From assembly GCA_963402885.1 (NCBI GenBank), contig OY727094.1:1614501-1678500 (forward strand): 64,000 nt of DNA, given 5' to 3'. Origin of the DNA: Antedon bifida (taxonomy: Eukaryota > Echinodermata > Crinoidea > Comatulida > Antedonidae). The position numbers and the translations under genes were made by a program. Under the pieces are notes generated by a model. It made no database searches. It was not told the origin of the DNA and was given only the letters and a program-made list of their open reading frames with translations. Of this stretch, positions 11,801 to 26,800 are shown in pieces (position 1 is the first letter of the stretch; the number at the start of each line of letters is the position of its first letter).

Positions 11801-14800
11801 GATAGTGTAGTGTAGACACTGATAGTGTAATGTAGACACTGATAGTGTAGTGTAGACACTGATAGTGTAGTGTAGACACTGATAGTGTAGTGTAGACACT
11901 GTCAACATTGAGCTTCTAAAAGGAATATCATATCTCTAAAGCTCTATGTACACTATAAAACTACACTAGTTTGAGAAAAAAGGTGTGATGTGCCTAATTA
12001 TGGAAGTGATATGCTCAAGTATGGTAGCGATATCATCATGTCCATATATGGGTACATCACATTTTTTGTCACATAAAGTTTGATAGTGTAGATAGAGCTG
12101 TCATTATTGAGCTTCTTCTAAAAGGTGCTTACTTTATCCCATTCAGGTTCCAAACTAGCTTCCATCGGACTTGTCCTAGCCATCAGTGAGTACATCCCAT
12201 AGGAGTCAACTTCTATGGCACAACACAAACCTGAAAAACAAACATACAGGTCCGATTTACCAAACATGCTTAGCAAACAAAATGTTTTAAGTTAATTATT
12301 TTGCTTTAATTCGTTTTCATCAACCTTAAATCCATTCTAAATTGATAAACAAATATATACTGCCCTCAGGAGTTATTAAAACTTGATAGTGATTATGAAC
12401 GAGTAAACTTTAATAGATAGAAAACGCCAACTGCTCGCTGATTCGCGCATGCGCCAGGCTCTTATCTCACAATAATCTCTTAACCATATATTACAAGAAG
12501 AAATATAACAGTTGAAGGAGTCTTGATAGACTGTTGATCTGCAATACTTACTTTTGGGCTCTGTCAAACCAGTTGCTTTCTTCACAATAACTTTTAATAT
12601 ACCACTCACACTTTCTTCATCTAATTAGAAAAGTATTACAATCAGTTATGAAACCTATTTAGCAAACATGCAGTATACAAAAAATATATATATTTTTCAT
12701 GTTTTATTCAGGAAATTTACAAAAACATTAATATTTCTTACCGTCCTTTAGAAGAAAAGATCCTATTGCGTTCACTTTGCGGCTCTGTTACAATGAAAAA
12801 GAAATTAAATCATTTTGAATAAACTTCTTTCTTAAAAAATCATATTCACTGTATATTTATCAATGAAAATCATAAAAGAAGCCAAACGCTGAAATTCATA
12901 AAATTTAACTGAGATAAATACGCCACAATATTATGCAAATTTAGGGCGTGGAATCTGCCCCTTTCTATAGATATAGCAGTATAGACAGATAGACAGATGC
13001 CTTTTGTCACTTTTGCTCCTGTGAATTTTGTTCCGGTGAGTTCTCATCTTCTTTTTGGTTATCTTAGGATATTTCATGAACAGTTTTTTTGTGTAAAGCG
13101 TTTAGAAACATTGTATCAGACATTATAAAAGACAACCATTATTATTATTATTATAATTAGAATATTTATAAGAAAGTTGTTACTTACCCTTTTGCATTTT
13201 GTCATGATTTTCTCGAGATGGAAAGGAGTTAATGAGGGCGTAAATGTACATTCACGTTTGGCTCGTGATATTGCTTCATTCCACTCAATTCTTTCATAAT
13301 CTGATGACATTAGTAGTGTATATGTCTACAAAAAAAACACAATTTTGATTATTGTTTTATAATACACAAATATCAATAAATTGTTATTATTTGTGTATTT
13401 TAAAATGATTACATAATATTACATTTAATTACTGTTTAATAATAATATAATAATTTATTGGAAACTTCACTTTTACAACAGTGGCACACTTTGATGATAA
13501 AGGTGCGTCCAAAAATAATAATATAATGCATAAACATGGTATTGTGGCTCTGTAACAATAAAGACAAATTTAAATGATATAATAGTAATCACTATTGTTT
13601 TTTTTTACCTTTCCATGCTGATGGTATAAATGGAATGGGAGATTAGGAGATGCCATTACCATATGGGCTTCCTGTAAGAAAAAAAGATAAACTATTGATG
13701 ATAAAAATACAAAAAAAACCATTAAAATATAACCCAAAATAGACTTATTTTAGTGATAAGCCTACAAGCACAAACTAGATGATAATTATATATTTAGAGT
13801 AATTTTACTATCATCTGTGTATTAGGTGAAATTCACTACAATTTGATCCACACTCAAATAAATATCTCTTTAAAAACCTCTAAATTTAGAGAAATTTCCA
13901 TTCAAATTCCATGTATATCTCAGTTTTAAGCATAAGTCTATTTATTTATTTTTATTATTTATTTCATTTTAAATCAACTGACAGAGATGAAAACCTCCAC
14001 TAAAAAGTATACATTCTTTATACAACATGTAAAGTGTGGTAATATGGCAAACCCACTACAAATTTGCTTAACACACCCGCCCAAATAGAAATAGCTCTTT
14101 TAATCTCCTATTTGTGAATCATTATTGTGATTTGGTATCTACCACTTCCTGGTACAGTTATTACATAGTATATATTATATCATATGAAACACAAAATCTA
14201 AAACCGAAACAACTTCCACCTGAAATGCTTTTCAGAATGCTTGAAATATTCAAGAATATAAATTTCAACTAAACATTCAACTTGCATGCGTGAACAAACT
14301 AATTACTCGGCAACAAAAGATAAATCAAATAAAAGCATTGTTAACTTGCTCTCGCTTCCTTATCTTTTCTGTACAATACAAAAGTATTTCTGTTCCGCTT
14401 GACTAAATAAATCCAGGGCGCTATTGACGTTAATATTTATAATGAAAACAGGAAATCATAGACAACAAATATTTGTACGCTAGGTCTTGACGTCTAATGT
14501 ACTATATTATTGGGGGTTTTTGGGCAGTTTGCCTAAATTGTTATAAATAAATACTTACAATAGTATAAAACTGACTCCAAATAACGAGAGGCAAGCCATG
14601 ATTCATTCAAGTTTGGTCTCCTTCATTTCTGATATTTGGAGTCAGTTTTATACCATGTTATTTAAACATAATCAGTGCATTGGTAAATACTTACAAGATC
14701 TTGTAATGCTTTCTTGTGTTTGCTTGCATTTTTCCTAAAATTCCTCTATAAATTTGAAAGAAACAAAATTAAATTAAATATAAATAAAATGTCATGCAAT

Positions 14801-17800
14801 AAAATATTATATAGGGTGGCCTACAATTATCAAAAATGTTACAGAAATAATTCACAACAAGTTCAAATACCATCCTGAGCACTTCTCAATAAAGACAATG
14901 GTGAGTAAATTATTTTTTAAATAATCATAAACGGTGAACGAAATGACTGGCGGGCGAAATTATCAGACACTTAATAGATAAGATTAGTAGTAAAACACAA
15001 CTGTGCCTAGTTTTTTTTTTTAATATTTCTAAATAAGGAAGGGGCATAAACTAACTTGTCCAGAAGTTCTTCTAACTTGAGCTTTGATAGTTGAGATCTC
15101 TTTCTTAAGCTTCCTAAGATCCTCCGCACCCGTTAGCTTCACCTGTGGCTCACCTAAGAAAACCAAAAATAAGCAAATTTAATTTGGTATTTTTTAAAAT
15201 TTTATTTATGTCTTTAGGCACATGTGGCCAAGGATTACCAAGAGTAAATTAATCACTGTCCTATCAGATAGGTGGTAATCCCCCTGATACAAGGGCTATT
15301 TTATGAACCAGTTTTCCGGGGGAAACCACCAACTCGTCTCGTAAGATGAACTGGGTTGGCTCTGTAGGTATGATAAACGGCGCCCCTGCCTTAACCACTC
15401 AGCCATTTGACTCGTATTGTCATTCGTTATCAAGATCATAAGTCAATTACAGTTTAAATGTTTGCTTATTTACTGATCTACCTTAAAACTAAACTAAACA
15501 TTTATAATTAAGACTACACTTTAATATATAAAGTACTGAATTCGAGAATTCGTTCGTTTCAATCCACAGTTAACTTATGGCAGGCCCGTAGCCAGGGTGA
15601 TTTTTAAGGTTTGAGCTAGTGTATATTGTTTAAGAAAATCACAACAAACATAAAATAAATGTACCCATTTTTTACAACAACATTGTATGTAGGAAATTTC
15701 TATTTTCTATATATCGTCTACAATTTAGTTATGATCCAAGACTTTTTTGTTCATGAGAGACGCTGGCCACGGGCCTGACGAACTATAAAAACTAAAATAC
15801 AACCATCTCTCACCTGATTGGACGATGGGAGTGGCAAGGGTAGAGAGTGACATGAGGGAGTAGAGTGAAGAGGATACATCAAAGTGGCATGGTGCTGATC
15901 AAAGATGAGAAAGCATAAGGAAACAAATAATAAGCGAATGATGTTAGGTGATAGCAACATTATGTTAATAATAATTTGCATATATTTGCATAATTAAAAT
16001 CATGGTTTAAAGTAAAGTAAAGAAATATGCCCTTCACTAAATATAAAATCATAAATGATAAGTATATTAAGTTAGAGTTAGATATAGATATAAAATCAGT
16101 AGTTACATGCGATATAAATGCATTGAATTTTAAATATGCAAATTAATATTATAATACATGCATAAAATAGAGCAGTAACATTCACATGTGTTAGCATATT
16201 AAATCATATATAAAGTACATTATGCAAATTATATTTTAAAAACAATGTCATGCAAAATCATATGAGATAAACATGTAACAAATCAGGTATACACTATGAG
16301 GTATGTTCATCTTCATGAATCATGTAGGTACTATGAATTATGATTGCTGACTATGATGTAATGAAAATGACAATGAGACATTTGATGATGACAATGATGA
16401 AAATAATAAACTACAATCATTTTATAATATTTTCATAACAAAAGAATCCCAGTTAAGAAATGAATAAAAATTTGAATATAATACACAGGTGTATACCCAA
16501 CCACCAGGTGAGCAATTTCTGTTCCAACATTACCAAATGGTTTGTTTGTTTTTACTGTTTCTCTCCACACACACGTAACATTTAAAATAGTTAAGTGGAA
16601 TTAAAAGACGCCCCAGATTAAATGGCCCTAGTATTAGAGGAGGTTTGAGTTATATAAAAGTATCTCTTGGAGCTTCGTAAATAAAATACTGAAAAACGAT
16701 GGCGTATCAATTTGATCTATGGTGCACATGCGTACAATTGAGGGACTAGTGCTGTTCCGCCGTTCCACACTGAGATTGTTGGAGTCGTTATACAATCAGG
16801 TTTGAACAATACAATGAAAGCCCCAGTGGTCTAATGGTTAGTACATCTACATATTTAGCAGATGGTTCCGGGTTCGAATCTCGGTTGGGGCGACTTTTTT
16901 TAATTCTCACAGAATTCCTCATCTTTATCGTTTAAAATTAATTAATTAAATTTCAGTATTTCACCAGGCGGTTTAGAATTTATTCTGTGCCTGTAATGTT
17001 TATAAAATAATAAGAGTATATATAGATAATAATACGTTAGCCAGTGCTACCATAGTGTGTATATATGTATATATATATTGTTAGGAAGATAACAGTGAAG
17101 ACCAGCGCCTATTACATATTGTTATGATAGCAGTGAATACCACTTAATGTTCTCAATTAATATTAAGTTCCTACTTTAAACAATGCATTCTATTATCTGG
17201 TATCAAACACACTTAACAATGTTCTTGTTTATAAACCTCTTGAAAGTTAATTATCTAAGATATTTATTGTTGCAGTTTCTCTTCCTTATTAAACAGAGTA
17301 GTTTAAACTAATGCTCAGTTATTGTAAATACTGTATAAGGAAATGATTCTCAAGCTCTGTCTACACTAACAAACTAGTTTGACAAAAAAGTGTGATGTGC
17401 CTAAATATGGTAGTGATATGCCTAAATATGGTAGTGATATGCCTAAATATGATAGTGATATGCTTAAATATGGTAGCGATATGACATCATCATGTCCATA
17501 TAGCACATCACATTTCATTGTCACATAAAGTTTGATAGTGTAGACAGAACTTTAGTTTTTTATATCATCAAGCCTGTAATTAGCATACCTCAATAGAGTA
17601 CTTGATATTCTATCTCCAATGTATCTAATATTATTTTAAAGTATCATCTTATAATCAATAACCTAAGTATTTCTCTAAAACTTACACCACATTAATATGA
17701 ATGCATTGCATATGTACCAGAGTGGGAAATGGTGATGTTGTTGAACATTATGACTGGTATTTTAGTAGGATTAGCAAACACCTTTCTAGTTAGTCTAGTG

Positions 17801-20800
17801 AACTCTAGCTGAAATTTAATTATATACTTTTACAAATCCCAACGAGAATAACAAAGAATGCTTCTATTTTTATGTTCAACTATTATTTATATGAAATTTT
17901 AATAAAAAAAAAATTGTCTATGATAAATTCTTATCAAATGTTATTATTTAGATATAGACCTAATATTTTCAGATAACTGTACATGTAAAAGTAAACATTG
18001 TCTGTATTGTACTAATAAGAAACAAACCTTCTGATTGGTCAAAAGCTGACAGCGAAATCTCAGTGAGTGGGATGCACCATTTGCATTCATATTGTCCTTT
18101 TTGTTTTTCTTGGTTAAATACAGTTCTACAAAATGACAAAAACAATCATTGTTAGGAAGTTTTTGATTTGTGAGGAACAAGTTAAAAGCTCTGTCTACAA
18201 ACTAACACATCACATTTTAGTGACATAAAGTTTGATAGTGTAGACAGAGCTTTAGGTTATCATTGTGCACATGATGTGGTGCTTTCTCCCTCCATTCCTT
18301 GACACAGTTCTGGTGTTGTTCTAGGTCCAGGTGGACGACCGACCGACAACACATCATACGAGTAGGTCATAAGTCCTATCAAATTGAAATCTCCCTATTT
18401 ACACTAGGAAAATATTAGTTTTTTTCCATTTTTCATTAAAATAGTGATTTTATTTACATTGAAATTGGAATTAATAAAATAAAAAATATCCAAACACAAG
18501 ATATTTTCTTACCTTGTACTCTTTTCAGCTGCACAGATTATCACATCATTCCACAGAAGAACATGGCGTAACCGCCTCTCACCATCATTCCATTCCACCA
18601 AGTAACTCTCTTTTATTAAGTATCGTTTCTATACAATTTAATGAAAACAATTGTTATAAGGCATTAAAAATGAAGAGCTACTATAAAGCTATCTACACTA
18701 TCAAACTTGATGTGACAAATATGGTAGTGATGAATTCATTGTGTCCATATACGGGCACATCACATTTTTTGTCACATAACGTTTGATAGTGTAGAAAGAG
18801 CTTAAGAGCAAGAGAGGATGCCAACTTAAGAACTATAGCATAGTTGTTAATGTGCTTGCCTTCCAATCAAGGAAGTCAAGGCAACTCCACTCCCTAAGCC
18901 TCAAACAAGATTTTATATTTTTATAAGCACAATAAATAATTATAAAATAGTTTATCCATTCTGTAATTGGAGAGTTGCTCGGATATGTATATCATTTTTA
19001 AAAAGTTAAAAAATATAATAAGCAATAAAATAGATATAGAAAATGAGAGGGACATGAGAGTGCAACATTGTAGTCATGTTCGTAGGGTTATTCAGCTCAA
19101 AATAAATAATATATAGGCCTAGTATTATAATTTACCATAATAAAGGCAAACCCTAATTCTTTTGTAAATCTACATAGAAATGCTTTTTTCTGATTAATGC
19201 CATGACCTTTAAGCAACAAAAGAATCACATTTAAAATACAAAAGTTGCAAATAGCTGGCATATACACTTACCCTTGATTTAAAACTTTTGGTACGTTCTC
19301 TGGGTGCTTCAAACGTCTGTTTTTGTAAGAACTCATTGGAGTGTGAATGAAGCATCTTCATTACTTGGTAATCAGGGTGCACTTCAGGGGTATGCTTAAG
19401 TAAATCCTACAAAACAAAACAAAATATAAATATATATATGCACAACAGGCAAAGAACATTAATTCTAAACCGCCCAGTGATATACTGAAATTGAATTAAT
19501 TAATTTGAAACGATATATATACTGTAATTATTGAAAGAAAGACATTTAAAAAAAATGATATTCATTCTGAATGTATGGGAATAAGTTGTTAGGAGCTCAT
19601 TGTACTAAGCCTTGGTGTATGTGGTAGAGTGGCTAATTCCTTTCCACACCACCTTTATCCTCTCTAGTATTTTCCAAAAAGGTTTCAGTGGCCGTTTTTC
19701 ACAATTCACACTAAGGGAAACACTTAAATACTTATGGAGTTAAGGGAAATACTTAATATTTAAGGGAAATATCTCACTTAAGTGTGATTGGTGAATATGA
19801 CCACAGGTCCTCAAAACAAGTTTTTTAAATGTTACCCTCAATGATTGAATTTACAAGAATACTATTATTATTTACATTGCTATCTAAATGTTTGTTGTGA
19901 TTTCTAACTGATGAAATTGAAATTAAAATAAGTATAGTTTTGCTAAAAAGGGAAAATTAAATAATGAACTTGAAACTTGCAGAGTGTATACTTAAATGTA
20001 AATGTGTTACAGAATTACTGAGAACTAAGATTAATTTAACTTTTGTATTGTTGAGAATTTCCCCTAAAGATTTACAAATAAATAATAAGTACACTACAAC
20101 AAATATATTTTGAACTTTGACATTGATATATTGTCTTCAAATTTTCCTTGTTATCAATATCTAAGTTTCAAAATATACTTCCTTAAAGTTAAGTAATAGA
20201 ATACATAACTTTATGTAGAACCTTTGTTATTATTAAGGGTGTACACAACCAGTTCTATTGAATATGTATTGGTTTTTTTCTTAGATATGACCATGTTTAT
20301 TTGGTTAGTGCACTAGTACACTTTGACATATTCAATGCCTATGCACTTTTATTCATTTGTTTGCTTTCTTTTTCAGAATCATATTTTATCTTCTTATTTC
20401 TTAAAATATAAACATGTATATATAATGTAATTGTTTTTATCGCCTAGAAGATATTTTCTATATAAATAAGTTTAAAGTTATTTGTATCACTTGTATAAAT
20501 TATATTTTTTGTATACAGATATGAAACTTCTTATTTATTAAAATATAAGCATGTATATATCGTAATATTATTGTTTTTAGCGCCAAGAAGGTATTTTCTA
20601 TATAAATTAGTTTAAAGTTATTTGTATCACTTGTATACTGTTATTAAGAAGATTAATTATATTTTTTGTATACAGATCTGAAACTTCTTCTTATTTCTTA
20701 AAATATAAACATGTATATATCGTAATGTAATCTTTTTTAGCACCTAGAAGATATTTTCTATAATAATAAGTTATTTGTATCACTAACACAACTTGTATAC

Positions 20801-23800
20801 AGTGAAGATAAAGTATATTTTTTTGTATACAGATATGAAACTTCTTCTTATTTCTTAAATATAAACATGTTTATATCGTAATGTAATTGATTTTAGCGCT
20901 GAGAAGATATTTTCTATAATAAGTGTAAAGTTATTTGTATCACTAACACAACTTGTATAGAGTTATTAAGCACATAAAGTATATTTTTTTGTATACAGAT
21001 ATGAAACTACACACATACACTTGAGCATTTCCTACCTGAATCTATTCAGGAAGAAATCAATTGGTTTTTATATTATGGGACGACCCATTCCAACAACGGG
21101 AAGTTGTTCGGACTGCATCATGTCCTGCGATCATTGACTTTAAAGTGACCAACACCACAGATACATACACAATTTGTTATTATTATTCAAATGCATTTAA
21201 ACACTGCTTGAACTCAAACAATTCTAGTAAAATGTCAATTATTATTAGTCATTTCTGTATTGTCCTTTTTTAAGTGTAAGTAGTGACAATTAAACTGATT
21301 CCCAATGTCTGTATAATTATACAGATGATATAGGATTTAGAGTTATTTCAAATAAATGCCAAAAATGGTCTATCTTTTGAATTGTATTTGCCAATATTTA
21401 GAGATGTTGATCAGGTCAATGAATATGCGTTTCAAAGAAATATATAAAATATATAATAGTATAATTTATGAACATATTAATTCTAAAAGAGAGAAACTGG
21501 CCAGACCTTCCAAATGAAATATATACAGTATGAAATAAAGATCAAATGAAATGCTCAAAAATTTTCTATCTTTTGAATTGTATTTGCCAACATTTAGAGA
21601 TGTTGATCAGGTCCTTGAATATGCGTTTTAAGGCAATATATAAAATATATAATAATATAATTTATGAACATATTAATTCTAAAAGAGAGAAACTGGCCAG
21701 ACCTTCCAAATGAAATATATACAGTATGAAATAAAGATCAAATTCAAAACCTCATCCACTTTCTATATACTTCACTGCTTTCTAATTTCCACTTTAAATT
21801 CTCCATTCAAATCATGTGAATGATATTGTTGTTAACCTTATTTTGAATATTCTATAGTGAGTACAGGTATTTATCAAAAGTCAGTTCAATTCTATCATAC
21901 AATAAGTACTGTAAATTTTAAGTTTGAACTTAGTGTTAAAGGTTACAGAATATTACAAGCTAGAATGCAATACTCAGCCTAGACTGAAGGTTCATATTTA
22001 TATATAAAAAGAACAAAATCTTTGAAATACTGTAGTACCAGATTTTTTTGAATGCCTACAAAAAAACTAGATCACTTCAATTACTAAATCCTGGATCAAC
22101 TATCTATCACACTTAAGCAAGATATTTCACTTACTTACTTACTTACTTAGTCCAGGACATACCCAAACTTACTGAAATAAGTAATAAAAATGAAATACTT
22201 ATATACTGTGATAGGTGAATATGACCATATCAGTTTTAATACTTGTCATAATTCAGAAAACAAACTAAAGCCTACCAACTGAACTAGTCTAAAGCTTAGT
22301 CTACACTATCAAACATTATGTGACAAAAAAATGTGATGTGCCCATATATGGTAGTGATATGACCATATATGGTAGTGATACACCCAAATATGGTATTAAT
22401 ATGACATCATCATGTCCATATATGGGAACATCACATTTTTATGTTACATACTGTACATACAGTTTGATAGTGTAGAGCTTTAGATAGTAGAGCTTTAGAA
22501 GTATTATTCATAATCAAATTGTATGAAAGAAATGTGATTTATCATTAATTGAAGGTACAAGATTAGGATTAGAAAGCAGACTATTGTAAACTGTAGGATA
22601 GGATTTGTATACGTGCCAGTACGATTTAATTAGAAAGGAAAACAAAGTATTGTTTATTGTCATGTTTTATCAACAATATCGTTGTCTACCTAAACCACAA
22701 ATTTACCTAGAAACTTTGACAAATATTTAACAGTATTTCAGGTAAAGATATATTTCCAATATTCCAACCACAACAGTCAATTCAATACAGGAAAACCATC
22801 CTTGGGTCATAGGATACGGACATCCTTCTCTTGTGTACTTTTCTTGTCTGCTGTTCTTATTATATTTACTGGTTTTAAAGGTATTGTATTTGTAGTATTT
22901 CAATGTCCGGAAGTTTAAAAAAATGTTTAATAAAATTTCTAAAGGGGTACTAGTTCTTTGATCACTGTTGCACTGTTGTAGACGTATTCATGGAATTAGT
23001 GGCCTTCATATAGATTTTTCTTGGAATATAAATTTATTATTGTCAATTTTTGTTAAGTTCTTAGGGTTTTTTTGTGTGTGTCGCACAACTTTCTTTGTGT
23101 GTCACACATCAATTATTAAAACCATAAATTCATCTCAGTGTTATTCATAAAATACAGGATACTACAATCTTGACAATAGTAAATGACTACAGGATAAACA
23201 ATGGTCTGAATGTGGTTGACCACTAGCAGTCAAAGTTAAACGATCACTTTCATACTGCTTAGTGTCAATGTCATACACTATGTGTCAGGTGTACCAATGT
23301 ACTGTAAGCAACACATTAGTTTAGCAAGCTGTTTCTACCACTTTTTTAAAAAAACAAATAAAATCCACTTTTCCAGTTGTATATATCGAGTTTGAACAAT
23401 ACCATAAAAGCCCCAGTGGTCTAATGGTTAGGACATCTGCATCTTGGTTGGGGTGACTTTTTCTCATTCTCACAGATTTCTTCATCTTTATCGTTCCAAA
23501 TTAATTGATTAAATTTCAGTATACCACTCTGGTTGGTTTAGAATTTATTCTGTGTCTGTAATGTTTATATATGCATACTTTTTGCCGTTTTGTAATTAAA
23601 AGGTTATAATCATTTCAGCCAACAATTTTTTTTCTCAAGAAAATTATGTTCTCAAAAGTGATGCAATGATACGGATACAATTTGTCACTTGTTCATGTTG
23701 GCAGGTATGTTAAACTACTGTACATGAAAATACTAGGTAACAAACACTCACATTAATAACTAACGTCATCTTGGTCACTCTTGCCAAAGGTCCATAAAGG

Positions 23801-26800
23801 AGAGCTGAAATGATAAAATAATGTCATTATTCAATCATTATTAAATCATTAAACTAATATAATTAATGTCATTTATATCATTTCATCGATAAATTCTCAA
23901 AAAAATGGACCTTTTCATCTGATTTCAGGGCTGTAGCCACCAGTACGATTGGTAAGGTTTCAACCTGACCACTTTTTCACAGAGGCCTTTGACAACCCAG
24001 TGGCTTGAACAGATATTGTTCCCTTTTCTTGCAAAAACTGGACCACTTTATTTCTTGTGGCTACATCACTGGGTTTCAGAAAATGGGAAATTTTGGGCAT
24101 TCTGCATAATCATCATAATCATCTATTATTTTTTTATTTTCATTATCATGTATTCATATCATCATTATTATTGTTATTGTATAAACATGCTGAGTATGTA
24201 CAAATATTAAAATAGTCCTGAAAACATAAAATGTTATGCAATACATAAAAACTTTAAAGACACAATTTATCGTATTCGTTGGATGGATCGAAATACATAA
24301 AGATAGCATCAGTATTACAATTGGTCTATTAGTGTAACCTTGACAAGACAAGATGTGAAATATGTTTGAAGGGCTATTAAGACATACATTATCATTAACA
24401 TTTCCTCAAATGCCCCTTTATGGTTTTCATATGTCTATTAAGTACAGTAACTTAACTCCAAATGCTTGCTAGATAATATAAAGATATCGTTCGTTGTGTA
24501 GCAATCTTCTTGTTATTACATAATATTTAGTGTAATACATTTATTGTTTTTATTGCTTCAATAAGAAATGAATATAAAAAGAGTAAGTTTTGTTTAGATT
24601 CACTGTTATTACCCTTTAATAAATTATGTTTTGCTAAAACTACTTATGATTTGGAGCTAATTACCGTAATGTACTCTTATACATTACTATATTATTTGCA
24701 CATAACGGGTGTGGTTAATTGCAAACTAAAGATAAAAATGTTATATTTAGTTATACTTTCATTATGATTCCAAGATGTCTACTTGTGTATGCCATGCCAA
24801 GCTTAATAAAAAGCAATGTTATCTACAAATTCAAATTATAAAACGTCAACAAAAATGAAATTAATTAAAATAATCTTTGATTTTGCATGACTAGACAGCA
24901 ATTCTACGACGCAATATACAATATTTGGCTATTACAACTTCCGATCGCAACCTTGCATATGTTTATTTTTGGCTATGGCGGATTCGGAAACTTGGAAAGG
25001 GAAAGCGAGAGTGGCTACATGTCTGGACTATGCCATCATCCTGATTAGAAAAATACCCTACTGGGCATCACATGATCATTTATGGTTTCAAGTTAGACTT
25101 CCGTTCAGCCAAAAGTATGAAACCGTTTTTAATATTTCAAAAATAGGGACATGTATAAAAGCAAATTGGACATCTGAAGATCTGTGCCCGTATTCACCAT
25201 TCATACTTAGGCTAATGGAAACACTTACCCTTAAAATTAAAAAAAAAATCTTCTATCTAAATGAATGCAATTTAAGGGAAACACTTAAATATTTATTGAG
25301 TTAAAGATGTATTGTCCCCCAAAAACATGAAAAATAAAGATAAAATTAGACTTTGAATAGGCTATTTTGTAGTTATAATCAAGTTAATCATTTCAGTAGA
25401 AAAAAAAACAGAAAAAAAAATTGAAATGGCATATTCAACAACAAAATGTTTAAGAATTAATTTTTTAGGGGGAAAATACATCTTTAAGTGAATACGGCCA
25501 CTGATCTATAAATAAAAGAGTATTATAAAGACCACAGGTAAAATGACTAACAATGTACACAAGTCTCCAGGAAGGAAAGACATGAAAGAATAATAAACTA
25601 CTACAGTACATGTGTTTAACAAATTACACAGCAAAACAGGAAGACAATCAAAATAGTTTTGCTTATTTTTACATTATCTGGTAATCGTGGCACCTTGTAT
25701 ATACTAAATCTCTTAGAAATTACTCAGCTATCGTAAGTACAATATTGACATGTTGGGTGTATATAGGCCCAAAACAAGTATCCTAATAAAAATGAATTAT
25801 TAAGCACTATGAATAAGCTATTAGTTCAACTCACTATATTTTAGTTGTTGGATACCCCTACTATTTCAAACACATTTTCAAAAGGTCTGGGTTATTGTAA
25901 TCAAGTTAGATGGATGTATAATTGTTGTATGTAGTATATATGCCTAAGAATACATAATCAGTTCTCTTCCTTACTTTAAGTCTCATGAAGTAAAAAGACA
26001 TAAAACAAATATTTTGGTAACAACTTGTTTTTAAGCAAAATACTTAATATATCTTAACCACTTGAAAGGTTTATTATGTTTAATGATAGATAATCCATAT
26101 TGAAATCCCTGCGGCTTTTACCGGACGGAAAATGCTAGTTCATTTTATTTAAAACAGGAAGACATTAATTAATTTCCTTGCTGTAATGAATAAGGAATGA
26201 GATAGAACTGAAATATAATAGACTTGATTAATTATAATAATGTTCACTGGCAGTTCTTCGTGGGTGTGAATTAATAACGACAAATTAAATAAATGACGAA
26301 ATAGACATAATGTCAATACCAATGGCTATTTGAATATGATAATCAAGAAAATAATGTGGTTATGGTAAAAATTGAGATAATAATATTCAAATTAAGTCTA
26401 TTTTTATCCATGTATTGTTAACAAAGGTTTATTCTTAATGATAATACTGTTTATAAGAATTATAAGAAAATAAATCTGATGAAAACAATCATGATGATAA
26501 TAAGTATATGTGATTATTATCACTATCTTAAGCTCTGTCTAAACTATCAAGCTTTATGTGACAAAAAAATGTGATGTGCCTATAATGGACACGTAACATC
26601 ATAGTTTTTTTGTCAAACTAGTTTGATAGTGTGGACAAAGCTTTACAGAAAAAGATTTTCTTACATTCAAGGGTCGCTGTTTCTCCCGATGGCATCTTGA
26701 TATTTGTAGCGATTTTGTTAAATTGCGGAATTTCCCTACGACATCTTTCCAATACACTTATTGACCTTGGGTAATTGCTGGCATACTCCTCATGCAAGTA

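Noticed and set aside
11642..11908. Minus-strand frame with repeated short Thr/Leu/His/Tyr units
   Set aside because: Direct translation of the 20-bp minisatellite, not a protein.
16820..16892. Functional tRNA gene
   Set aside because: The body and flanks recur at 23389 and 44191 and the anticodon is unusual, so it is a SINE head.
24969..25304. Open frame of 111 codons on the plus strand within a BCR-like intron
   Set aside because: Its 3' third runs into M3 MITE sequence, no splice partners or domain match are seen, and the start lies in ordinary intron sequence.
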